Part shown: in pieces, positions 39,183 through 46,115 of the stretch
Layout: every line of letters starts with the position of its first letter
Numbering within the stretch: position 1 is the stretch's first letter
NCBI GenBank assembly: GCA_013821475.1
Contig: JACDGU010000002.1
Coordinates: forward strand, 1-49,082
Direction of reading: 5' to 3'
Source: Solirubrobacterales bacterium
GTDB lineage: Bacteria > Actinomycetota > Thermoleophilia > Solirubrobacterales > 70-9
DNA length: 49,082 nucleotides
Made by a program: the position numbers and the translations under genes
The notes under the pieces: model-generated
The model's database searches: none
Told to the model about the DNA's origin: nothing
The model's input: only the letters and a program-made list of their open reading frames with translations

Positions 39183-40396
39183 GGGTGGCCGAGGTCGGGG
39201 TCCTCGGCGCCGGCACGATGGGCACCGGCATCGCCCAGATCGCCGCGCTCGGCGGTTACGAGACCCGCCTCTACGACCCCGATCCCGCGGCGGCGGAGGG
39301 CGCCGCGATCCGGCTCGGCGAAGCGCTCGCCAAGGGCCTCCAGCACGCTCGCTGGACCGAGCTCGAAGCAGAAGAAGCGCTCGACCGGGTCGCGACCACC
39401 AACGAGTTCGGCGAGCTCGCCGAGTGCGAGCTGTTGATCGAGGCGGCGCCAGAGCGGGTCGAGCTGAAGCGCGACCTGTTCGCCAGGGTGGCAGCGATCT
39501 GCGCTCCCGACGCCGTCCTCGCGACCAACACCTCCTCGCTGCGGGTCGCCGACATCGCCGCTGGCATTCCCCACCCCGAGCGGGTCCTCGGCATGCACTT
39601 CTTCAACCCGCCGGCGCTGATGAAGCTGGTCGAGGTGGTCGCCACCGACCGCTCCTCGGAGGTGGCGCTGGCGGCGACCGAAGAGGTGGCGCTGCGGATG
39701 GGACGGACGCCGATCCGGGCCAAGGACTCGCCCGGCTTCGTCGCCAACCGACTCGCCCGCCCCTTCGCCCTGGAGTCGCTGCGGATGCTCGGCGACGGCC
39801 TCGCCGAGGCGGAGCGGATCGACCGCATCGTCCGCCTCGGCGGCGGCTTCCGGATGGGCCCGTTCCAGCTGATCGACCTGATCGGGCTCGACGTCAACCT
39901 CGAGATCGCCCGCTCCTTCTTCGACCAGGGCGGCGAGCCCGAGCGCTGGCGCCCGAGCCCGATCCAGGAACGGCTGGTCGCCGAGGGCAAGCTCGGCCGC
40001 AAGAGCGGCGAGGGCTATTACCGCTACGGGGAGGGCGTCGAGCGCGAGCTCGATCCCGAGCTGGGGATCCTGGCGCCGACCCTCGACCCCGAGAAGCTGG
40101 AGCGGATCGACCCCGTGGCGACGGCGGTGCTGAGCCGGCTCTTCGCCCAGATCGCCAACGAGACCGCCTTCGCCCTCGAAGAGGGCATCGCCTCGCCCGC
40201 GGACATGGACACGGCGATGCAGCTGGGGCTGAACTGGCCATCAGGGCCGCTCAGCCTGGCCGAGAAGATCGGCGCCGGGCCGGCGGTGGAGCTGCTGGAG
40301 CGGCTCGAGAGCGAGCAGGGCGGCGCCTACGCGCAGGCGCCGCTGCTCCGCTTCGCCGCCGAGCGCGGCGAGACGCTGCGCGACACCCAGCTATAG
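39179..40396 (+). CDS. 3-hydroxyacyl-CoA dehydrogenase with duplicated C-domain
   Basis: A 405-residue NAD-dependent dehydrogenase giving the 3-ketoacyl-CoA. The start EVGVLGAGTMGTGIAQIAAL is the dinucleotide loop; LLIEAAPERVELKRDLFARV, NTSSLRVADIAAG, the catalytic-His segment RVLGMHFFNPPALMKLVEVV, and DSPGFVANRLARPFALESLR follow. A second C-terminal helical domain (about residues 300-400: AVLSRLFAQIANETAFALEE, MDTAMQLGLNWPSGPLSLAE) gives the two-copy architecture seen in PaaH/PaaC-like enzymes. GTG 39179 overlaps the hydratase stop by four bases; GTG 39185 is an alternative. Confidence 0.93.
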   Translation: MRVAEVGVLGAGTMGTGIAQIAALGGYETRLYDPDPAAAEGAAIRLGEALAKGLQHARWTELEAEEALDRVATTNEFGELAECELLIEAAPERVELKRDLFARVAAICAPDAVLATNTSSLRVADIAAGIPHPERVLGMHFFNPPALMKLVEVVATDRSSEVALAATEEVALRMGRTPIRAKDSPGFVANRLARPFALESLRMLGDGLAEAERIDRIVRLGGGFRMGPFQLIDLIGLDVNLEIARSFFDQGGEPERWRPSPIQERLVAEGKLGRKSGEGYYRYGEGVERELDPELGILAPTLDPEKLERIDPVATAVLSRLFAQIANETAFALEEGIASPADMDTAMQLGLNWPSGPLSLAEKIGAGPAVELLERLESEQGGAYAQAPLLRFAAERGETLRDTQL

Positions 40397-40422
40397 GCGA
40401 GCCGCCGGCAGCGAGGAAAGGC

Positions 40423-41436
40423 CTAGGAGCCGGTGGCGATCTCGGCCGGCTCGCCGCCGGGCATCCAGTGGGCCTCGACCGGCGGCGGCGCGTCGCGCAG
40501 GAACCGCTCGGCGTCGAGGGCGCCCATGCAGCCGGTGCCGGCCGCGGTGACGGCCTGGCGGTAGGTGTGGTCGACGACGTCGCCGACGGCGAAGACGCCG
40601 CCGAGGTTGGTCCGGGTCGAGCCGGCCTCGGTGACGATGTAGCCGTCCTCGTCGGTGTCGACCTGGCCCTTGACGACCTCCGAGCGTGGGATGTGGCCGA
40701 TCGCGACGAAGGCACCGGTCGCCTCGAGCTCCTCGGTCTCGCCGGTCTCGGCGTTGCGCAGGCGGATCTTCTCCAGCTTGCCGTCCTCGCCGGAGACGAA
40801 CTCCTCCGGGATGAACGGCGTCTTGAAGTCGATGTTCTCCTTCTCGCGGGTGCGGTCGAGCATGATCTTCGAGGCGCGGAACTCGTCGCGACGGTTGATC
40901 ACGGTCAGCTCCTCGGCGTACTTGGAGATGAAGATCGAGTCCTCCATCGCCGAGTCGCCGCCGCCGACGACGATCACCCGGTGGCCCTTGAAGAAGGCGC
41001 CGTCGCAGACGCCGCAGGTCGAGACGCCGCGACCTCCGAGCTCCATCTCGCCGGGGATGCCGAGCCTTTTCGGCTCCGCCCCCATCGCCAGGATGATGCT
41101 CTTGGCGTGGTACTCCTCGTCGCCGAGGAAGACCTTCTGCACGCCGCCGTCGGAGAGCTCGACCCGGTCGACGTCGTCGGGGACGAAGCGGGTCCCGAAG
41201 CGCTCGGCCTGGGCGCGGAACCGGGTCATCATCTCCGGGCCCATGATCCCCTCGGGATAGCCCGGGTAGTTCTCCACGTCGGTGGTGTTCTGCAGCTGCC
41301 CACCCCACTGGAACCCCTCGAAGAGGAGCGGCTCGAGGTTGGCGCGCGCGGTGTAGAGCGCGGCCGTGTAACCGGCCGGTCCACCGCCGATGATGATTAC
41401 GTTCTCGACCTTCATGTTCTCAGTCATATCCGCCAT
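40423..41436 (-). CDS. trxB: Thioredoxin reductase
   Basis: A 337-residue FAD/NADPH disulfide reductase. FAD site VIIIGGGPAGYTAALYTARA, redox pair Cys141-Cys144 in VSTCGVCDGAFFKGHR, NADPH loop VIVVGGGDSAMEDSIFISKY, and the second FAD motif GVFAVGDVVDHTYRQAVTAA are all present. The C-terminal 20 residues extend slightly beyond the usual end. No thioredoxin gene is adjacent. Starts at 41436, 41427 and 41415 are all in frame. An AT-rich stretch with a -10-like hexamer lies about 31 bases upstream. Confidence 0.95.
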   Translation of the reverse strand: MADMTENMKVENVIIIGGGPAGYTAALYTARANLEPLLFEGFQWGGQLQNTTDVENYPGYPEGIMGPEMMTRFRAQAERFGTRFVPDDVDRVELSDGGVQKVFLGDEEYHAKSIILAMGAEPKRLGIPGEMELGGRGVSTCGVCDGAFFKGHRVIVVGGGDSAMEDSIFISKYAEELTVINRRDEFRASKIMLDRTREKENIDFKTPFIPEEFVSGEDGKLEKIRLRNAETGETEELEATGAFVAIGHIPRSEVVKGQVDTDEDGYIVTEAGSTRTNLGGVFAVGDVVDHTYRQAVTAAGTGCMGALDAERFLRDAPPPVEAHWMPGGEPAEIATGS

Positions 41437-41466
41437 TTTCGCTGGCTAGAGGCTATTACTTTACTT

Positions 41467-41472
41467 TTTATA
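41467..41472 (-). promoter_or_regulatory. -10-like element upstream of trxB
   Basis: On the minus strand the sequence GTACTATAAAAAGTAAAG contains TATAAA, about 31 bases before the trxB ATG, inside a markedly AT-rich patch in otherwise GC-rich DNA. No clear -35 is visible at the right distance. Confidence 0.35.
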
Positions 41473-41584
41473 GTACTCCCCTCGGAGGGGGCTGTGGGGC
41501 CGGTGCGATCGGGGTGGCCGATCCGGCTCCGACGGGGCAGCGATACGCTGATCGCGGGTCGGGACCAAGGGAAGGGGATGCCTG

Positions 41585-42352
41585 TTGAGCATGGAAGACG
41601 CCAGGGGCGCATACGACAAGTTCGCGCCGATCTACGACCAGTTCAACCACCTCAACGACTACGAGCTCTGGACCAGCGTGCTGCTCGCCGAGCTGGAGAA
41701 GCACGGCATCCGAAAGGGCCGGCTGCTCGACGTCGGCTGCGGCACCGGCCGGGCCTTCGAGCCGATGCTGAACCGGGGCTGGGAGGTCCAGGGCTGCGAC
41801 CTCTCGGAGGGGATGCTGGCTGAGGCAGGGCGAAAATTCGGCGAAACGGTCGAGCTCGCCGTCGCCGACGTCCGCGATCTGCCCGTCTTCGGCGAGTTCG
41901 AGCTGGTCTGGGCGCTGAACGACGTCGTCAACTACCTGACCGGGGAGGGCGAGCTCGAGCGGGCGCTGACCGGGATGTGCGCAAACCTGGCACCCGGCGG
42001 ACTGCTGCTCTTCGACGCCAACTCGCTCGGCCTTTTCCAATCGAGCTTCTCGAGCGGGATCTCGGAGGCGATGAGCTCAGGTCCCTGGAGCTGGCACGGC
42101 CTGGCCGAGGAGGTCGTGCCCGGGGGCACCTACGAAGCGCAGGTCTCCGGCGACGGGGTCGAGATGCACGTCCACCGACAGCGCCACTTCCCGGTCACGG
42201 AGATGGTGGCGAAGATGGAAGCCGCGGGGCTCGAGCCGGTAGCGACGGTGGGCCAGCAGGAGGTCGACTCCCAGATCCTGCTCACATCCCCGCCCGATGA
42301 AATGCGCGACTACAAGGTCGTCTACATAGGCAGGCAGTCCAGCGAGAAGTAA
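41585..42352 (+). CDS. SAM-dependent methyltransferase
   Basis: A 255-residue class I methyltransferase: YDKFAPIYDQFNHLNDYELW, the SAM loop GRLLDVGCGTGRAFEPML, acidic GCDLSEGMLAEAGRKFGETV, VADVRDLPVFGEFELVWALN and LAPGGLLLFDANSLGLFQ. The middle insert after FQSSFSSGISEAMSSGPWSW probably shapes the substrate site; the acceptor is unknown. GGAAGGGG lies 7 bases before TTG 41585; ATG 41591 in the same frame is the alternative start. A strong hairpin follows the stop directly. Confidence 0.88.
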   Translation: MSMEDARGAYDKFAPIYDQFNHLNDYELWTSVLLAELEKHGIRKGRLLDVGCGTGRAFEPMLNRGWEVQGCDLSEGMLAEAGRKFGETVELAVADVRDLPVFGEFELVWALNDVVNYLTGEGELERALTGMCANLAPGGLLLFDANSLGLFQSSFSSGISEAMSSGPWSWHGLAEEVVPGGTYEAQVSGDGVEMHVHRQRHFPVTEMVAKMEAAGLEPVATVGQQEVDSQILLTSPPDEMRDYKVVYIGRQSSEK

Positions 42353-42353
42353 T

Positions 42354-42394
42354 GCGGGCCGGCCTCCTTCCTGGATGGAGGAGGGCCGGCCCGC
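42354..42394. terminator. Strong bidirectional hairpin
   Basis: GCGGGCCGGCCTCC at 42354-42367 pairs with GGAGGGCCGGCCCGC at 42380-42394 (one bulged base) around a 12-base loop. It begins two bases after the methyltransferase stop and lies 14 bases downstream of the tiny minus-strand gene, so it could end transcripts from both sides. No U-tract on either strand. Confidence 0.7.
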
Positions 42395-42407
42395 TAAGCA
42401 CTGCTAG

Positions 42408-42470
42408 CTAGACGCCCTTGCTCGTTGCGATCGACGGAATGACCTGCTTGCTGCTGGTGATGATCTTCAC
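42408..42470 (-). CDS. Possible 20-residue peptide gene
   Basis: On the minus strand GTG 42470 opens MKIITSSKQVIPSIATSKGV followed by TAG. GGGAGGGGG lies 8-9 bases before the GTG, a better ribosome-binding site than most genes here have, and the strong hairpin at 42354-42394 follows like a terminator. The peptide is Ser/Thr/Lys/Ile-rich, without Cys, and carries no hydrophobic signal. It lies between the methyltransferase and the HTH regulator, divergent from the regulator. It could be a leader, a signalling peptide or chance; no family recognised. Confidence 0.4.
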   Translation of the reverse strand: MKIITSSKQVIPSIATSKGV

Positions 42471-42532
42471 AGCTGCTCACCCCCTCCCATAATCAGCTAA
42501 CCCGGCCGGGAAAACCGGCCCCGTTGACCGAT

Positions 42533-42576
42533 TTAATCGACTCCAGCGGTCGGATTAATTCCGGTATGACTGGAAT
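42533..42576. promoter_or_regulatory. Operator-like inverted repeats upstream of the HTH gene
   Basis: TTAATCGAC at 42533 faces GGTCGGATTAA at 42548-42558, an imperfect dyad, and it is followed at once by ATTCC...GGAAT at 42558-42576. A TACGGT hexamer at 42597-42602 fits an actinobacterial -10 and places the second dyad over the -35. The site would suit autoregulation by the HTH protein at 42636 and could also act on the divergent peptide gene. Confidence 0.4.
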
Positions 42577-42635
42577 CAAGTGGTCAGGATGTGCGCTACG
42601 GTTCACCCCTCAAATGTGTTCGAGAGGAGAAACCA

Positions 42636-43229
42636 ATGCCAGCAGTTAAGAGTCGTGGTGCGATCAAGTCGACTCTCGCGGCGATCGCCGCGCACCCGAC
42701 GAGGGTGACCTGCTTCATGGTCTTCGCCGAACGCACCGCAAGCCCGAACGAAATCGCCCGGGAGCTAGGTCAGGACGTCACCCACGTCAGTTATCACGTC
42801 AAGAAACTGCTCGAACTGCAGGCGATCGAGAAGGTCTCCGAGCAGCCTGTGAGAGGCGCGATCGAGCACTTCTACCGCGCGATCGAGCGGCCCATTGTCA
42901 GCGGAGAAGACTGGGCAGGCCTCTCCCGGGAGGAACGTGCCGTGATCAGCCAGGAAATCCTTCAGCGGCACGTCGCCGATCTCTGTCAGGCCCTCGAGTC
43001 CGGCACCTTCGACGACCGAATCGACCGCAGCGTGATCCGGGTACCAGTGCTGCTCGACGAGGAGGGTTTTCGCGAGCTCCGCGACCTGCACGACGAGACC
43101 TACGAGCGCACGCTGGAGATCCAGGCCAAGAGCGCGGAACGGATGGCCAGCGATTCCGAGGTCGAGCAGATCCAGACGATGTCGACGACGATGTTCTACC
43201 AGCGAGCCAAACGGCCCAACCGCCGCTAG
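42636..43229 (+). CDS. ArsR-like winged-helix transcriptional regulator
   Basis: A 197-residue regulator. Residues 10-85 form the winged helix: STLAAIAAHPTRVTCFMVFA, RTASPNEIARELGQDVTHVS with YHVKKLLELQAIEKV, then the wing PVRGAIEHFYRA. Residues 90-190 are helical with an acidic, probably ligand-binding or dimerising part (LSREERAVISQEILQRHVAD; RELRDLHDETYERTLEIQAK). No ArsR metal-binding Cys is seen, so it is not a metal sensor of the classical kind. GAGAGGAGAA precedes ATG 42636. Dyads in the leader suggest autoregulation. Confidence 0.88.
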   Translation: MPAVKSRGAIKSTLAAIAAHPTRVTCFMVFAERTASPNEIARELGQDVTHVSYHVKKLLELQAIEKVSEQPVRGAIEHFYRAIERPIVSGEDWAGLSREERAVISQEILQRHVADLCQALESGTFDDRIDRSVIRVPVLLDEEGFRELRDLHDETYERTLEIQAKSAERMASDSEVEQIQTMSTTMFYQRAKRPNRR

Positions 43230-43254
43230 ACAGGCTGTCGAGCTCCGGTCGGGC

Positions 43255-44385
43255 TCAGCCGACGACGGGCTCGAGATCCGACTTGGCGCTGCCGCCGCGG
43301 TCGATGGGCAGCTCGCTCGTCTCCCAGCGGTGGACCGTCTTGCGGAGCTGGAAGAAAGCGACGATCCCCGCCGGGATCGGCAGCCAGAAGGCGACCAGGC
43401 GGTAGATCAGGATCGCCGGGAAGACGGTCTCCTCGGGTAGGCCGAAGAGCACGAAGGCGCCGATCATCCCGGCGTCGACCGCGCCGACCCCGGCCGGCGC
43501 CAGCGGAAAGAGGTTGGCGACCATGCCGAGGAAGAAGCCCTGGACGACGACCGCGAGCGGGATGTGAACGCCGAAGGCGTGGAAGGAGGCCCAGAGCACG
43601 CCGATGCTCGCCGCCCAGAAGCCGGCGGCGCTTATCACCGCGAGGCCGCCGCGCGAGGGATGGGCGAAGAGGCCGACGGCGAAGCGGAACCCTTCGCCGA
43701 GCGTGGCCGGGATCTTCGCCGCCGTACTGAGGAAGGCCTTGGCTTTCTCGCCTTGGGCGAACGGCGCCAGCCGCCGCTCGACGTCGGCGGGGATAAGGGC
43801 GATCAGGACGCCCAGCGCCAGCAGCCCGCCGGCGACCCCGGCCGGGATGACAGTCAGCTCGACGTCGTCGGCGCCGTTGAGCACGTGGGTCCTCAGCAGG
43901 ACCCCGAAGAGGATCAGCGCCAGCGGATAGAAGGCGTAGTGGAGGCTGACGAAGGCGACCATCCGCCGGGCGACGTCGCGGCGGGCCATGCCGGCTTTGC
44001 GCAGCGCCCAGTAGGTGAGCGCGACGCCGCCGGCGCCGCCGGCCGAGAAGAGCAGCGTCGCCGCCACCCCGGCCATGTTGATCTCGTAGGTCTCAAGCCA
44101 GGTCAGCCGCAGCGCATCGCCGCCGACCACGGCTTTGAAGAGGGCGATGTAGGTGGCGTAGGCAAGGATGTTGAAGCCGATCGCGACCGCGATCCAGACC
44201 GGGTCGGCGTCGCCGAGCTTGCTCATCGCGCCGCTGAGACCGACCAACTTGGGGAAGAGGAAGTAGATGCTGCCGAGCAGCACCAGGACGACTACGACCG
44301 TCTGTACCAGCCGCCGCATGGTGAACAGCGGCATCTCGACGGCCCGGTCTCCGTTCGCCGAGTTCCCCGAGTCTTCCTGAGACAC
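43255..44385 (-). CDS. Flippase-like membrane protein (UPF0104/LPG synthase TM family)
   Basis: A 376-residue polytopic protein with about 8-10 helices. The family signature is near the C-terminus: FPLAPAGVGAVDAGMIGAFV, with LLFSAGGAGGVALTYWALRK and LIYRLVAFWLPIPAGIVAFF as usual partners. This family includes the membrane part of lysylphosphatidylglycerol synthase and AglD-like flippases; no soluble synthase domain is attached. GTG 44385 was chosen since it follows the upstream PAP2 stop by 10 bases and the first helix (VVVVLVLLGSIYFLFPKLVG) starts soon after. Co-transcribed with the PAP2 gene. Confidence 0.85.
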   Translation of the reverse strand: MSQEDSGNSANGDRAVEMPLFTMRRLVQTVVVVLVLLGSIYFLFPKLVGLSGAMSKLGDADPVWIAVAIGFNILAYATYIALFKAVVGGDALRLTWLETYEINMAGVAATLLFSAGGAGGVALTYWALRKAGMARRDVARRMVAFVSLHYAFYPLALILFGVLLRTHVLNGADDVELTVIPAGVAGGLLALGVLIALIPADVERRLAPFAQGEKAKAFLSTAAKIPATLGEGFRFAVGLFAHPSRGGLAVISAAGFWAASIGVLWASFHAFGVHIPLAVVVQGFFLGMVANLFPLAPAGVGAVDAGMIGAFVLFGLPEETVFPAILIYRLVAFWLPIPAGIVAFFQLRKTVHRWETSELPIDRGGSAKSDLEPVVG

Positions 44386-44395
44386 CCCTGGGAAG

Positions 44396-45340
44396 CTACC
44401 CGCTTGCGATTCTCTCCAGGCGCTGCAGGGTCTCGCTGACTGTGCGAACCAACGGCTCGACCAGGGGCTCGCCGCGCCTGACGACCGCAACCAGCAGCGC
44501 TCCGGCGGCGAGATCGGTGACGTAGTGCTCGCCCAGGTAGACGAGGCCGAAGCCGAGCGTCGAGGCGTAGGCCCAGCCCAGCGTCCCCTCGACCTTGCCG
44601 GCTTCCGAGAGCGAGATCGCGGCCGAGACCGAGGTCGCGAAGTGGAGCGAGGGCATCGCCGCCCAGGGGTTGCCGCCGAGCGCGTCGTACATCTTCGGCC
44701 AGGCCGAACCCCAGGTTTCCTCGCCGACCTCGACCATGATCCGGCGCACCTCTTCGCCGGTCAGGCCCTGCTCGGAGGCCCACCAGGGCGGCGCCGTCGG
44801 CACCGCGAAGTAGACGGCGCAGCCGATGTCGAAGATCGCCGCCAGCTGGCGGGCGGATTTCGGGAAGCGGCGGTTGTGGCGGAGCATGATCGTCGCCAGG
44901 GCGACGTAGGGCTCGAAAAACCAGAGCCAGTGGGTCCAGGTGATGACGCGGTTGAAGACGGCGACTCCCGGCATCCGGGCGAGCCGGCGCTGCAGGCGGG
45001 TGCTGGGGAGCGAGCCGGCGCCGATGATGCGGTCGGTGACGATCGGGTAGCCGCTGCGCAGGCGACTGCGCAGGCGCTCGGGATTGTCGAAGGGAAGCTC
45101 GTGGACCATGATGAAGCCCCACATCTGGAGGGCGAACATGGCGACGTCGCGCTTCCTCGACCGCGGTGCCAAAACCGCGATCCCGAGCGGCCCACAGGCG
45201 CAGGCGGCGACCGTCACCGGGGCCGGAATCCGCAGCCGCTTGCGGATCAGCGGGACCGCGACCGCGGCGCCGATCGCGGCACCGGCACCGGCCCTGACGG
45301 CAAGGCGAAGCGCGGGTGATGGCCGGGGGCGCCTCTTCAT
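44396..45340 (-). CDS. PAP2-family membrane phosphatase
   Basis: A 314-residue integral protein with about six helices. The phosphatase motifs are AAMPSLHFATSVSAAISLSE (PSLH) and LVYLGEHYVTDLAAGALLVA (catalytic His with Asp), the arrangement of PAP2/Aur1-like inositol phosphotransferases that act on lipid phosphates. TFGF-type repeats are absent. The start is ATG 45340; the frame is open further upstream, but that part covers the divergent oxidase promoter. Together with the following flippase-like gene it suggests a lipid or polyprenyl-phosphate step. Confidence 0.85.
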   Translation of the reverse strand: MKRRPRPSPALRLAVRAGAGAAIGAAVAVPLIRKRLRIPAPVTVAACACGPLGIAVLAPRSRKRDVAMFALQMWGFIMVHELPFDNPERLRSRLRSGYPIVTDRIIGAGSLPSTRLQRRLARMPGVAVFNRVITWTHWLWFFEPYVALATIMLRHNRRFPKSARQLAAIFDIGCAVYFAVPTAPPWWASEQGLTGEEVRRIMVEVGEETWGSAWPKMYDALGGNPWAAMPSLHFATSVSAAISLSEAGKVEGTLGWAYASTLGFGLVYLGEHYVTDLAAGALLVAVVRRGEPLVEPLVRTVSETLQRLERIASG

Positions 45341-45416
45341 AGGGGCGGCGAGTATAGGTAGGCCGCGGGAACCGGAGCACCGCTGCGCCGCCCCGCGTGA
45401 ATAGAATGGCCGCGCT

Positions 45417-46115
45417 TTGGCACCGCACTCCCCCGGCACCCACCAGATCGACACGCTCCTGTGGATCGGCTTCCTCGCCGCCGCGATAGTCGTCGTCGCG
45501 GTCAACGTCGCGCTGTTCTACGCGGTACGTCGCTACCGCGTCGAGCGCGGGGCCAAGCCGCGCCAGGCAACCGGCGGCGGCCGGGTCCAGTTCCAGGTCG
45601 CCGGCGCCCTCACCCTCTTCGCCGTCGTGATCTTCGTCGTCAGCATCGTCTACACCGAAAAGGCACGCGAGACGCCGGCAACCGGCTCGGCCGGGCTGGT
45701 CTCGGCGAAGTCGAAACCGCTGACGATCGAAGCGACCGGCCAGCAGTGGCTGTGGCGCTACGACTATCCGAACGGGGCCTTCAGCTATTACAAACTCGTC
45801 GTCCCGGTCGACACCGCCGTGGTCCTCAACCTGATCTCGACCGACGTCGTCCACACCTGGAACGTGCCCGACCTCTCCGGCAAGCGCGACGCCGTTCCCG
45901 GCAAGGTCAACCACGTCATCTTCCGCGCCGAAGAGGAAGGCAACTTCGTCGGCCAGTCGGCGACGCTGTCCGGGCAGGCCTACACGGCGATGCGGACCGA
46001 AGTCGAAGTCGTCTCGGAAGACGAATACAAAGCCTTCGTCGCCAAGCAGAAATCCGAGATCGAAGCCGCCCAGAAGCGGGTCGTCGGTGTGATCCAGAAC
46101 GGGGAAGTGCCATGA
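45417..46115 (+). CDS. Cytochrome oxidase subunit II-like protein lacking CuA ligands
   Basis: A 232-residue protein with two membrane helices (IDTLLWIGFLAAAIVVVAVN; VAGALTLFAVVIFVVSIVYT) and a cupredoxin domain, as in oxidase subunit II. IEATGQQWLWRYDYPNGAFS and VHTWNVPDLSGKRDAVPGKV are the conserved strands. The CuA loop reads GQSATLSGQAYTAM, where active cytochrome oxidases have Cys, Cys and His: Ser181, Ser185 and Tyr189. His146 and Met192 remain. Quinol oxidases (CyoA has Ser, Ser, Phe at these places) also lack CuA, so subunit II alone would fit a quinol oxidase. The start is TTG 45417; its stop overlaps the next ATG by four bases. Confidence 0.85.
   Translation: MAPHSPGTHQIDTLLWIGFLAAAIVVVAVNVALFYAVRRYRVERGAKPRQATGGGRVQFQVAGALTLFAVVIFVVSIVYTEKARETPATGSAGLVSAKSKPLTIEATGQQWLWRYDYPNGAFSYYKLVVPVDTAVVLNLISTDVVHTWNVPDLSGKRDAVPGKVNHVIFRAEEEGNFVGQSATLSGQAYTAMRTEVEVVSEDEYKAFVAKQKSEIEAAQKRVVGVIQNGEVP

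Noticed and set aside
39424-41823. A 799-codon plus-strand frame crossing three genes.
   Set aside because: It is an off-frame reading of the hydroxyacyl-CoA dehydrogenase and the antisense of trxB; no motif supports it.
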